Below are positions 8,956 through 17,178 of a stretch of DNA of 26,267 nt, one piece after another; within the stretch, counting starts at the first letter, position 1, and every line of letters starts with the position of its first letter. The DNA comes from Fusobacterium_C sp036516095 (GTDB lineage Bacteria > Fusobacteriota > Fusobacteriia > Fusobacteriales > Fusobacteriaceae): assembly GCF_036516095.1 (NCBI RefSeq), contig NZ_DATBUM010000169.1, positions 1-26,267 on the forward strand. The letters run 5' to 3'. The translations under genes were made by a program, and so were the position numbers. Below the pieces are notes generated by a model. The model saw only the letters and a program-made list of their open reading frames with translations. It had not been told where the DNA came from and made no database searches.

Positions 8956-9267
8956 GCTGTAATGTTTTAACAATCGAACTTCCTAATGAAAAAGAAAGGA
9001 CATTCTTTTTCCAATATTATGAAAAATTATGACCTTAATATAGTATTTTCTATACGAAAGAAATTATCAAATATAACACTTGTAAAATATCCTTTTTCTG
9101 GAAATGTATCATCGTGTTATTCAAAAACTCCCTCATGTAAAGAGATATTATCAACTTTACATAAAGGAGTTTTTCTTGTTGTATATTCATTTTAAAATTA
9201 TCATCAAGTTATAACTATATCGTTACAATATTTTTTCATATCTTCTTTTATTTCAGTATCATACAAT
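8956..9267. other. Gene-free convergent spacer with hairpins
   Basis: This 312-base A/T-rich spacer lies between the end of the heme operon (plus) and the end of the regulator gene (minus). It contains a perfect 9-base-arm hairpin (8988-8996 with 9003-9011, loop six) and the strong bidirectional terminator at 9123-9174. A 69-codon frame at 8986-9195 has no ribosome site and runs through both hairpins, so I do not call a gene here. Confidence 0.7.
9123..9174. terminator. Bidirectional intrinsic terminator
   Basis: An interrupted palindrome. AAAAACTCC (9123-9131) pairs with GGAGTTTTT (9166-9174), and ATGTAAAG (9135-9142) pairs with CTTTACAT (9155-9162). A 3x3 internal loop and a 12-base apical loop interrupt the pairing. 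T-runs occur at both exits, so it can end the heme operon on the plus strand and the regulator operon on the minus strand. Confidence 0.75.
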
Positions 9268-10419
9268 TTATAAAAGAATATAAAGTAATTTTCTTTGATT
9301 GACTATCTTTATCAAAGAAGAAGAGAAAAAATCCATATCTTCATAGTTTTCAATATGTACATGAATAGAATAATCTATTTTAAGTTTTGCTAATAGATGC
9401 AGAAAAGCACTTGCTATTCTAACATCCGGTATCTGTTCTGAGAATCCCTCTTTTTGAAAAGGAGAAAAAATAAATCCTAAATCTCTTTTTTCTATCTCAC
9501 TTATATAAAAACCGAAATCTATTTTATCTCCTAAACTTTCTAAAAAACTGCTAATCCAATAATATTTTAACTTACTGATACAAGTAGTTGAAAGCTCAAG
9601 ATAAACTTTATTTTCTCTTCCATACCCTCTTTTTTTCTCTTGAAGATTCATGATATATTGGGGAGAATTTTTTGCTTCTCCCATATTCTTTAAAGAAAAA
9701 TACTTCTGTTTCAACTCTCTGGAAGGTTGAATTCCTAATGATATCATCAATTTTTTCTGAAACTCTTTGTAAAATAAAATCGCAGAACTTCTTTTTCCAT
9801 TTTCTTCGTAAATTTCCATGATTTTTAATGCAATTTCTTCATCATAAGGTTCTAAGACCATAAATTCTTTTATGATCTTTTCACATAAAAAAAAATTCCT
9901 CTGTTTTTGATATAATTCTATCAGACGAAATAATATTTTTATTTTCTGATTTTCATAATAATTTCTTTCTGATATAATCATCTCATTATACTCATCACAA
10001 TTTTTAAAATAAAATCCCTCCATAAAATCGCCATTTAAAATACTTCTCATATTTTCCAGTTCACTAATAGATACCATTTGATGAGGAACTTTTTTCTTTA
10101 TATTTAAGATATCACACTCATACTTATAATTCTGGTTAATTCTACAATCATTTCTTCCTACATATAGAAATTTATTTCCGTTTTGATCTTTTTCAATACT
10201 GCTATTGATTTTCCATAAATTAAACCTTAGATTATATTTTCCTGATTCTTCGGAACTATCCGGCCATAAATATGTTATCAATTTATCCCGTTGCATTGAT
10301 TTTGGATAATATAATATCAATAAACTTAAGAGAGCTAAGGCCTTTGCTCCAAGATTTTCTGTAATGCTAAGATTTTCTTGCTCAATCATTACTTTTCCGA
10401 GAAATTTTATTTTTAACAT
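9268..10419 (-). CDS. SARP/BTAD-type transcriptional regulator with unknown C-terminal domain
   Basis: A 383-residue protein. Residues 1-95 form an OmpR-like winged helix of the SARP type, with RDKLITYLWPDSSEES near 44-59 and the NLRFNLWKI recognition-helix region at 63-71. Residues 96-245 are the helical bacterial transcriptional activator domain (BTAD), ending in the hallmark LGIQPSRELKQKY (228-240). The last 135 residues match nothing I recognise; they are rich in aromatic and acidic residues and may sense a ligand. The regulator is the last gene of the transporter/amidohydrolase operon, 11 bases after the amidohydrolase stop, with GGTGAGG before its ATG. It probably controls that operon, possibly in response to an intermediate. 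SARP regulators are best known from actinomycete secondary metabolism, so finding one here is notable. Confidence 0.75.
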   Translation of the reverse strand: MLKIKFLGKVMIEQENLSITENLGAKALALLSLLILYYPKSMQRDKLITYLWPDSSEESGKYNLRFNLWKINSSIEKDQNGNKFLYVGRNDCRINQNYKYECDILNIKKKVPHQMVSISELENMRSILNGDFMEGFYFKNCDEYNEMIISERNYYENQKIKILFRLIELYQKQRNFFLCEKIIKEFMVLEPYDEEIALKIMEIYEENGKRSSAILFYKEFQKKLMISLGIQPSRELKQKYFSLKNMGEAKNSPQYIMNLQEKKRGYGRENKVYLELSTTCISKLKYYWISSFLESLGDKIDFGFYISEIEKRDLGFIFSPFQKEGFSEQIPDVRIASAFLHLLAKLKIDYSIHVHIENYEDMDFFSSSLIKIVNQRKLLYILL

Positions 10420-10430
10420 ATCCTCACCTT

Positions 10431-11963
10431 TTACATCTCATTATGTAATATTTTTCCCGACTTTATCGTACATAAAACTCGTGTTTTATCGATTTCTCTC
10501 TCATCCATGGAAAAAATCTCTCTATCTAAAATGATAACATCTGCCAATTTACCAATTTCTAAACTTCCTTTATTTTTTTCTTCAAAAATAGCAAATGCCG
10601 CATTGCTGGTATACATTTGAATTGCTTCATATAAACTGATTCTGTGCGATCTTACAGGATGATTTACGGCAGAATGAATCCCAATGAAAGGATTATATTC
10701 ACAGACATCACTATCAGAACCTCCACAAACTATCACTCCGGCATCGATAATCTCTCTGAATTTATTCGTCTGGTTAAAATATTTTCCCAGCCTTTGAAAA
10801 TACATTTTATTCGGTCCGCCCCAGTATCTTTCATAAGTAGGATTCATGGAAAAAATAATTCCCAATTTATTTGCTCTTCGAATTTGTTTCAAATTGGCCA
10901 GCTCCACATGTTCCATTCTATGTCTAAGTCCTCGAATACCTGTCCGAAAGCTGGCATATTCATGAGCCCTCAGAGCCATTTCAATAGCTCTATCTCCTAT
11001 CGTATAAAGAGAAAGTTGTAATTTTTCTAAATAACATTTCTCTACAAATTCATTTAACTCCTGTTGGGAGAAGACAAGTCTTCCCATCTCACCGGGAGCA
11101 TCTGCATATTCAAATGTCAAGGCGGCAGTTCTGGCTCCCATCGTTCCATCAATATATAAACTTCCTCCTATTCTTTTTAAATTTTTTTCCCCTACTGCTT
11201 CAATATCCATGCATTGATAAAAAAGAACCATATCTATGTTATAATCTTCTACATGTTCATATACAAAATTAGCGTCTTTATCGCTATACATATATCCGCC
11301 TTCCATAGCATTTATGGTCGTGATTCCGACTTGAAGGAGTTTTGGAATGAGTTTCTGAATATTTTGTTCTCTTTTTTTATCCGGATAATGATTTAATATA
11401 TTGGTTCTTAAAGCAGCATTTGCTTTCCCTCGAAAGATTCCTGTTGGAACTCCATTGGAATCCAATTCAATTCCCTCTGTTCGAAATGGAATTTTATAAT
11501 AAAGCAGTCCATAAGTATTTAGCATACTAACTTGATAATCAAGACTATTTATCCAAATAGGAACTTCCTTAGAAAATCGATCCAAAATTTCTCGAGAAGG
11601 AAATTGTTTGCCTTGTAAATGTTCTTTTTCCAATCTTACTCCTACAATGGCATCTCCGGGTTTTTTTTGTTCCATTTTTTGAATCTTCTCCCCTATTTCA
11701 TCAAAGGAAGAAACATCATGTAAATTGACACTCTCCTCATTCAAAGCTGTCTGAACCAAATGAAAATGACTATCAATAAACCCCGGTAATACTGTATTTC
11801 CTTTGGCATCCAAGACAATAGAACATTCTCCAAGTAAGGAATAATATTTCTCTCCATCCCCTAGCCCTATAATTTTACCATCTCGAATAGCAAGCCACTC
11901 AAACACTTGTTTTTCTTTCATAGTCATACATTTTGAATTTTTTATGATAATGTCTGCATACAT
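10431..11963 (-). CDS. YtcJ-like amidohydrolase with altered metal site
   Basis: A 510-residue amidohydrolase family 3 protein. I place the start at ATG 11963 because GGAGGA lies seven bases upstream; the frame can be extended to TTG 11981, but that start has no ribosome site. Seen: the first metal motif FIDSHFH (63-68), DGTMGART (272-279), TIGDRAIE (321-328), RHRMEHVE (347-354) with H352, and GGSDSD. Compared with its neighbour, the lysine before the SDGSMG motif is serine (S268) and the histidine of the HAIGDRA motif is tyrosine (Y320). It may therefore bind fewer metals, use another mechanism, or be a non-catalytic partner. The family hydrolyses C-N bonds in amides, formamides and related compounds; the substrate here is unknown. 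It lies 29 bases downstream of the second amidohydrolase and is co-oriented with it. Confidence 0.82.
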   Translation of the reverse strand: MYADIIIKNSKCMTMKEKQVFEWLAIRDGKIIGLGDGEKYYSLLGECSIVLDAKGNTVLPGFIDSHFHLVQTALNEESVNLHDVSSFDEIGEKIQKMEQKKPGDAIVGVRLEKEHLQGKQFPSREILDRFSKEVPIWINSLDYQVSMLNTYGLLYYKIPFRTEGIELDSNGVPTGIFRGKANAALRTNILNHYPDKKREQNIQKLIPKLLQVGITTINAMEGGYMYSDKDANFVYEHVEDYNIDMVLFYQCMDIEAVGEKNLKRIGGSLYIDGTMGARTAALTFEYADAPGEMGRLVFSQQELNEFVEKCYLEKLQLSLYTIGDRAIEMALRAHEYASFRTGIRGLRHRMEHVELANLKQIRRANKLGIIFSMNPTYERYWGGPNKMYFQRLGKYFNQTNKFREIIDAGVIVCGGSDSDVCEYNPFIGIHSAVNHPVRSHRISLYEAIQMYTSNAAFAIFEEKNKGSLEIGKLADVIILDREIFSMDEREIDKTRVLCTIKSGKILHNEM

Positions 11964-11992
11964 AATGTCTTCCTCCAACAAAATTTTTCAAT

Positions 11993-13621
11993 CTATTTTA
12001 ACATAAAAACGCATTCTCCTGCTAGATATGTTTGTTCTACCTTTACTTTTTTTATTTCTAGAGGATTGATTTGAAATAAATTTTGATTTAAAACTGTCAA
12101 ATCTGCAAATTTCCCGATTTCCAATGTTCCCAAAACATCTTCTTGTCCTGTCGCATAATGAACATTTTTAGTAAACATACATAAAGCTTCATACACAGAA
12201 AGTTTTTCCTCCGGCAAAAATCCGTGTTCAGGATATCCATCCATATCCTGTCTATTCACTGCGGCATACAAACCTTTTAATGGTTCATATGTTTCCACAG
12301 GACAATCTGATCCTCCTGTTTGAAGCAAGCCCGCTTTCGCCATAGATTTTAATGCATAAGAACCTTGCAAACGTTTTTTTCCAATTCGCTCTTCTATCCA
12401 GTGAAGATCAGTGCACAGAAAAATAGGCTGTATATCCAAGACCAATGGTAATTTTTTCATTCTTTCTATCATAGCATCATCTACCATTTGTACATGAATA
12501 ATTCGAAAAGGAAGTCTAGCCTTTTGCTCTTCTTCTGTCATTCCTTCGTCTCTTATTTTTTGTAAAGTATTCTCAATCGCCGTCAATGTCATTTCCAAAG
12601 CTCGGTCCCCTATTGCATGAATTGCAGGCTGTAAGCCGTGACGATAGCCTGTTAGAATTTTCTCATTTAACTCTTCTTGCGAAAATAGCATAAAACCACT
12701 ATTCTCCGGATCATCGGAATACGGCTCTCGAAGAGCCGCAGAACGCGATCCCATAGAACCGTCTGAAAAAATTTTATATGCTCCCAATTGTGTTTTTCTA
12801 TAAGGATTTTCATGCTCTTCTTTCGTGATTTTTTCTGGAGTAAATAATTCATCTACACATACAGTAACACGAAGAGGCAATTTCCCTTTTTTTTCAAATT
12901 CTCGATAAATATTAATGTTTTCATTATATTGCCAAATTTTTGCAGCATAGGTATGTATGGTAGTAATTCCTTTGCTCGACATATCTTGTAACACTTCCGA
13001 TATTATTTTTTTCTGTACTTCCGGATTTTGTAAAGGATCCGGCAAAATATCATCAAACAGTTTCGTACTTTGCTCTCGTAATATCCCATTCGGCATTCCA
13101 TCAAAATCCAATTCTACAATCCCCCCGGAGCCAGCTTTATAATTTTTTCCAATTCCTACCGTTTCTAAAGCCTTTGAATTTGCAACCACTGCATGTAAAC
13201 AACATCTTTTTATAATTACCGGATGTTCTATACTAATAGAATTCATTTCCTCCAAGCTGGGAAATCGATTCTCTTTCCATTTACTTTGGTCAAAATTTAC
13301 TCCTTTAATCCATTGTCCGGGACTTGTTTCTTTTGCTTTTTCTTTCATCAACGCTACCATTTCCGCTATACTTTTTACAGAAGATAAATCTACAAAAGTC
13401 AAATTCTGACAGTAAGCATAGAGATGAAGATGACTATCCGCCATTCCGGGTATCATCATTCGCCCTTGTAAATCCACTCTTTTTTTCGTCTGTATTTTTT
13501 CGGCTTCCTCCATGTTTCCTAAAAAAGCAATCTTACCGTTCTTGACTCCCAAAGATTGGAAAAACTCTCCTTCTTCTCTCATTGTATAAATATTTCCATT
13601 GACAAATAAAAGATCCATCAT
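11993..13621 (-). CDS. YtcJ-like metal-dependent amidohydrolase
   Basis: A 542-residue amidohydrolase family 3 enzyme with a complete-looking active site: ADSHLH (61-66), K283 in YKIFSDGSMGSR, H335 in HAIGDRA, H376 and D439 in GGSDCPVE. The first about 55 and last about 60 residues form the typical small beta-sandwich domain. This group includes N-substituted formamide deformylase and other amide hydrolases. Paired with a transporter, it probably hydrolyses an imported amide-type substrate in the cytoplasm. The ATG overlaps the transporter stop (ATGA, 13618-13621), so the two are translationally coupled; a second ATG follows directly at 13618. Substrate not predictable from sequence. Confidence 0.87.
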   Translation of the reverse strand: MMDLLFVNGNIYTMREEGEFFQSLGVKNGKIAFLGNMEEAEKIQTKKRVDLQGRMMIPGMADSHLHLYAYCQNLTFVDLSSVKSIAEMVALMKEKAKETSPGQWIKGVNFDQSKWKENRFPSLEEMNSISIEHPVIIKRCCLHAVVANSKALETVGIGKNYKAGSGGIVELDFDGMPNGILREQSTKLFDDILPDPLQNPEVQKKIISEVLQDMSSKGITTIHTYAAKIWQYNENINIYREFEKKGKLPLRVTVCVDELFTPEKITKEEHENPYRKTQLGAYKIFSDGSMGSRSAALREPYSDDPENSGFMLFSQEELNEKILTGYRHGLQPAIHAIGDRALEMTLTAIENTLQKIRDEGMTEEEQKARLPFRIIHVQMVDDAMIERMKKLPLVLDIQPIFLCTDLHWIEERIGKKRLQGSYALKSMAKAGLLQTGGSDCPVETYEPLKGLYAAVNRQDMDGYPEHGFLPEEKLSVYEALCMFTKNVHYATGQEDVLGTLEIGKFADLTVLNQNLFQINPLEIKKVKVEQTYLAGECVFMLK

Positions 13622-15045
13622 CTGTTCTCACCTTCTTTTCTTTCTTCCTCTTCTTTCCAAACAAAAATACCTGTTACTGCGTAAAAAATAGCAATGATTG
13701 GAACAATCCATAATAAAATACAATAAGGAGCATACTCTAAAGTTTTCACTCCTAATACCCCGGAAAAATACACAGCTCCTAAAGACCATGGCAATAAAGG
13801 ATCCAAACAAATTCCAGAATGTTCACACGTTCTGGAGGCTACTATTTTTTTGATTCCTAATCGTTCATAAGCTCGTACAAACATTCTTCCGGGAATAAGA
13901 ATCGATACATAAGGGCTCGCTGATAACATAATTGTTAAAAATCCTGTTCCTATATGTGTCAATATTAAATTTCTACTATTCTTGGTAATTGCTTTCACAC
14001 TGTCCAATAGAGTACTAAGTACTCCCGTTTTCTCTAAAATTCCTCCATAAGATAAACCCAGATATCCAATAGAGACTGTCCACATCATAGATTGCAAGCC
14101 TCCACGATTCAATAATTTATTCAAATCCAAATTGCCGGTATCAATAGAAAATCCATAGTTCATATAAGACATCATACTCGTAAGACTATATCCTTGTATC
14201 ATGATTGAAATAAACATGGCAACCAAGGCTGAGATAACTATAGTTGCCAAAGCATTTACTTTTTTTAAAGCTAATATCAGAACTAACAGCATAGGAATTA
14301 AACTAATAAAAGCATGTACAGGATTTAAAGAAAAATGACTGTTTAATACTTCCAACATTCCCTGAACCGCTTCACTATGAATTTCTCCAGTATGAAATTT
14401 CATATCCATAAATATGAAAAACAAAATAGTAATAAGAAATCCCGGTATAGTTGCTGTAGAAACACTCTTTATATTTTCAAAAATATTGACTTCGCAAGTT
14501 CCGGAAGAAAGATTTACAGTATCCGAAATAGGGGACATTTTATCCCCAAAAATTGCTCCACAAATAACAGCGGCAGCTGTCATTTCCGGTGATACTCCCA
14601 ATCCTCCGCCAATTCCCATCAAAGCCACTCCAAAAGTAGCTGCCGTCCCCCAGGAAGTTCCTGTACAAAGAGTTGCAAGAGCACAGGTCAAACTGGCTGT
14701 TACTAAAAAAATAGAAGGAGAAATAATCTTTAATCCATAAAAGATTAAAGTAGGAATGGTTCCGGCAGCAATCCATGCCGGAATCATAACACCGATAAAC
14801 ATCAATATCATCATGGACATTGTTGCTATTTTACATCCGTGTATAATTCCTTCTTCAATTAACTCGAATTTTGTCTTATGAAATAACATCAACATTCCAG
14901 TAGCAAAGGAAGAAGCAAATACTAATGTCATATGTACATCAGGTTCCCCTTTGGTGATCAATTGGAGTAAAAAACAAATTACCAAAAATAAAACAATAAC
15001 AAAACAAATCCATAAAGGCGGATTTTTTAAATTTCTTTCTTCCAT
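13618..15045 (-). CDS. NhaC-family Na+/H+ antiporter-type transporter
   Basis: A 475-residue membrane protein with about eleven to twelve hydrophobic segments. The family signature GDKMSPISDTVNLSSGTC lies near residues 167-184, and a second conserved stretch ends near ICLDPLLPWS. NhaC-family members exchange sodium for protons or for organic acids. As the first gene of an operon with two amidohydrolases it more likely imports their substrate or exports a product than serves general sodium balance; this is inference from context. AAAGGAG lies upstream of the ATG. It ends in a highly charged cytoplasmic tail overlapping the next gene by four bases. Confidence 0.85.
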   Translation of the reverse strand: MEERNLKNPPLWICFVIVLFLVICFLLQLITKGEPDVHMTLVFASSFATGMLMLFHKTKFELIEEGIIHGCKIATMSMMILMFIGVMIPAWIAAGTIPTLIFYGLKIISPSIFLVTASLTCALATLCTGTSWGTAATFGVALMGIGGGLGVSPEMTAAAVICGAIFGDKMSPISDTVNLSSGTCEVNIFENIKSVSTATIPGFLITILFFIFMDMKFHTGEIHSEAVQGMLEVLNSHFSLNPVHAFISLIPMLLVLILALKKVNALATIVISALVAMFISIMIQGYSLTSMMSYMNYGFSIDTGNLDLNKLLNRGGLQSMMWTVSIGYLGLSYGGILEKTGVLSTLLDSVKAITKNSRNLILTHIGTGFLTIMLSASPYVSILIPGRMFVRAYERLGIKKIVASRTCEHSGICLDPLLPWSLGAVYFSGVLGVKTLEYAPYCILLWIVPIIAIFYAVTGIFVWKEEEERKEGENR

Positions 15046-15083
15046 ACTATCACATCTCCTTTTCTTTTAAATTTGTTATTGCT

Positions 15084-15089
15084 ATTATA
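15084..15089 (-). promoter_or_regulatory. Possible -10 box of the transporter operon
   Basis: A perfect TATAAT on the minus strand lies about 40 bases before the transporter ATG, but no good -35 box sits at the right distance. That would fit a promoter needing an activator such as the operon's own SARP-like regulator. Weak evidence. Confidence 0.35.
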
Positions 15090-15199
15090 ATCATAAAGTG
15101 TTTTCTGATATGTATAATGTTATGTTTTTCTTTCCATAAATTATATTTTTTCTAAAATCATTTAAACCTTTTTTAAACGATTTTTATATTTTATAAGCG

Positions 15200-15228
15200 A
15201 AAAAGGAGTGATTTATAAAAATCACTCC
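15200..15228 (-). terminator. Intrinsic terminator of lptD-thrS
   Basis: A perfect 10-base stem, GGAGTGATTT (15205-15214) with AAATCACTCC (15219-15228), and a four-base loop. On the minus strand it is followed by TTTTT (15204-15200). It lies 24 bases after the thrS stop. Confidence 0.85.
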
Positions 15229-15251
15229 CTTCAAACTTTAGTTTCTAAATT

Positions 15252-17165
15252 TTAATCTTGAAATCTTATCTTCGCTTCTTCGGCTACTAACGATAAGAAA
15301 GCATTTAAATCCATACTTTCTTGTGCCTGAGAGCCGAATCTTCGAATATTGACTTCTCGTTTCTCAATTTCATTCTTTCCAATGATTACTTGCATAGGAA
15401 TTTTGTATCTTCCATTGGCTTCTCGAATCTTGTATCCGATGCTTTCGGATCTGTCATCCAATTCTGCCCGAATTCCTTGTCCCTTTAAAGCCTCCACAAC
15501 CTCTTTGGCATAAGAAACACAGTCATCATTGATCGTTAAAACCTTGATTTGCACAGGTGCCAACCACATAGGGAAAGCTCCCGCATAATGTTCTATCAAA
15601 ATTCCAATAAATCTTTCAATAGAACCGTAAATCACTCTGTGAATCATAACCGGTCTATGTTTTTCTCCATCTTCTCCCACATAAGTCACATCAAATCTTT
15701 CCGGAAGATTGAAATCTAATTGAATTGTTCCACATTGCCAAGTTCTTCCAATGGCATCTTTAATTTTGAAATCCAATTTCGGTCCGTAGAAAGCTCCATC
15801 TCCTTCATTGATTTTAAATTCCCTTCCTAAGTGATGTAAAGCCCCCGCCAAAGCTGCTTCCGCCTTTTCCCAAATTTCATCTGTTCCAATAGATTTTTCC
15901 GGTCTGGTGGAAAGTTCAATACTATATTGGAAGCCAAACAATTTACTATAGAATTTGTCAATTAAGTTTACAACTCCGATAATCTCACTTTCAATTTGTT
16001 CCTCTGTCATAAAGATATGAGAATCATCTTGCGTGAATGCTCGTACTCGGAATAATCCGTGTAAAGCTCCTGAAAATTCATGTCTATGTACTTTTCCAAG
16101 TTCCGCCACTCTTGCCGGTAAATCTCGGTAAGAATGTTGTTGATATTTAAATGCCAAAACTCCACCGGGACAGTTCATCGGTTTGATAGCAAAATCCACA
16201 TCATCAATGCTGGAAGTATACATATTTTCTCGATAATTAAACCAATGTCCTGAAATTTCCCATAATTCTCGATTTAACATGATAGGAGTGTCAATTTGTA
16301 CATATCCTGCTTTTTCATGCTCTGCTCTCCACAAATCAATCAAAGTATTTCGTAATACCATTCCTTTTGGTAAAAAGAAAGGAAATCCCGGTCCGTATTC
16401 ACTTAAGAAGAATAATTCCAATTCTTTTCCCAACTTTCTATGGTCTCTTTTTTCTGCTTCTTCCATTAATTGTAAGAAATCTTTTAAATCTTTTTCCGTT
16501 GCAAAAGCATATCCGTAAATTCTTTGTAACATTTTATTCTTGGAGTCTCCTCTCCAATATGCTCCCGCTACGGATTTTAGTTTGACTGCTTTGATATGCC
16601 CGGTAGAAGGAACATGAGGCCCTCTGCAAAGATCTACAAATTCTCCTTGTCGATAAAAAGATAATTGTTCCCCTTTTGCAATGTCTTTGATGATTTCTAC
16701 TTTGTAGTTTTCTCCTAATTTTTCAAAGTATTCAATGGCTTCTTCCCGGCTCATCATAAATCTTTCCACTTTAATATCTTCTTTGGAAAGTTTTTTCATT
16801 TCCTCTTCAATTTTTTGTAAGTCTTCTTCTGTAAATTGCTCTTTCGGATCAAAATCATAGTAGAATCCGTTTTCAATCGACGGACCAATCGTTACTTTAG
16901 TTCCCGGAAATAATCGAATAACTGCTTGAGCCATTAAATGTGCTGCAGAGTGACGAATCACTTCCACCCCTTCTTCACTTTCCGGCATAATAAATTCCAC
17001 CTTCGCATCATGATCCAAAATATAAGACATATCATACAATTCTCCATCTATTTTGGCAGCAACTGCTTTTTTTGCCAAAGAATTGCTGATACTTTTTGCT
17101 ATCACAAACATATTGCAAGCTTCTTGAAACTCTTGAACTTTTCCGTCTAAAAATTCTATTTTCAT
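15252..17165 (-). CDS. thrS: Threonyl-tRNA synthetase
   Basis: A 637-residue class II synthetase charging tRNA-Thr in the cytoplasm, of normal bacterial length. The TGS domain spans about 1-60. The editing domain has HSAAH (72-76) and C180 with H184. The catalytic core carries the zinc ligands C332 (MNCPGG) and H383 (DSHIF), with the third expected at the histidine of MIHRVIYGS. The C-terminal anticodon-binding domain covers roughly the last 100 residues. All key residues are present. It starts 13 bases after the LptD-like gene with AGGGGGA upstream of the ATG, so it is probably co-transcribed with it. No T-box-like leader was seen, as expected without a separate promoter. Confidence 0.97.
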   Translation of the reverse strand: MKIEFLDGKVQEFQEACNMFVIAKSISNSLAKKAVAAKIDGELYDMSYILDHDAKVEFIMPESEEGVEVIRHSAAHLMAQAVIRLFPGTKVTIGPSIENGFYYDFDPKEQFTEEDLQKIEEEMKKLSKEDIKVERFMMSREEAIEYFEKLGENYKVEIIKDIAKGEQLSFYRQGEFVDLCRGPHVPSTGHIKAVKLKSVAGAYWRGDSKNKMLQRIYGYAFATEKDLKDFLQLMEEAEKRDHRKLGKELELFFLSEYGPGFPFFLPKGMVLRNTLIDLWRAEHEKAGYVQIDTPIMLNRELWEISGHWFNYRENMYTSSIDDVDFAIKPMNCPGGVLAFKYQQHSYRDLPARVAELGKVHRHEFSGALHGLFRVRAFTQDDSHIFMTEEQIESEIIGVVNLIDKFYSKLFGFQYSIELSTRPEKSIGTDEIWEKAEAALAGALHHLGREFKINEGDGAFYGPKLDFKIKDAIGRTWQCGTIQLDFNLPERFDVTYVGEDGEKHRPVMIHRVIYGSIERFIGILIEHYAGAFPMWLAPVQIKVLTINDDCVSYAKEVVEALKGQGIRAELDDRSESIGYKIREANGRYKIPMQVIIGKNEIEKREVNIRRFGSQAQESMDLNAFLSLVAEEAKIRFQD

Positions 17166-17178
17166 ATTTCATTTCCCC

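Noticed and set aside
8986..9195. 69-codon plus-strand frame after the heme operon
   Set aside because: No ribosome site, runs through two hairpins including a terminator, and has no recognisable protein pattern.
11964..11981. Six-codon extension of the amidohydrolase to TTG 11981
   Set aside because: The extension contains the GGAGGA ribosome site of ATG 11963, so translation should start at the ATG.
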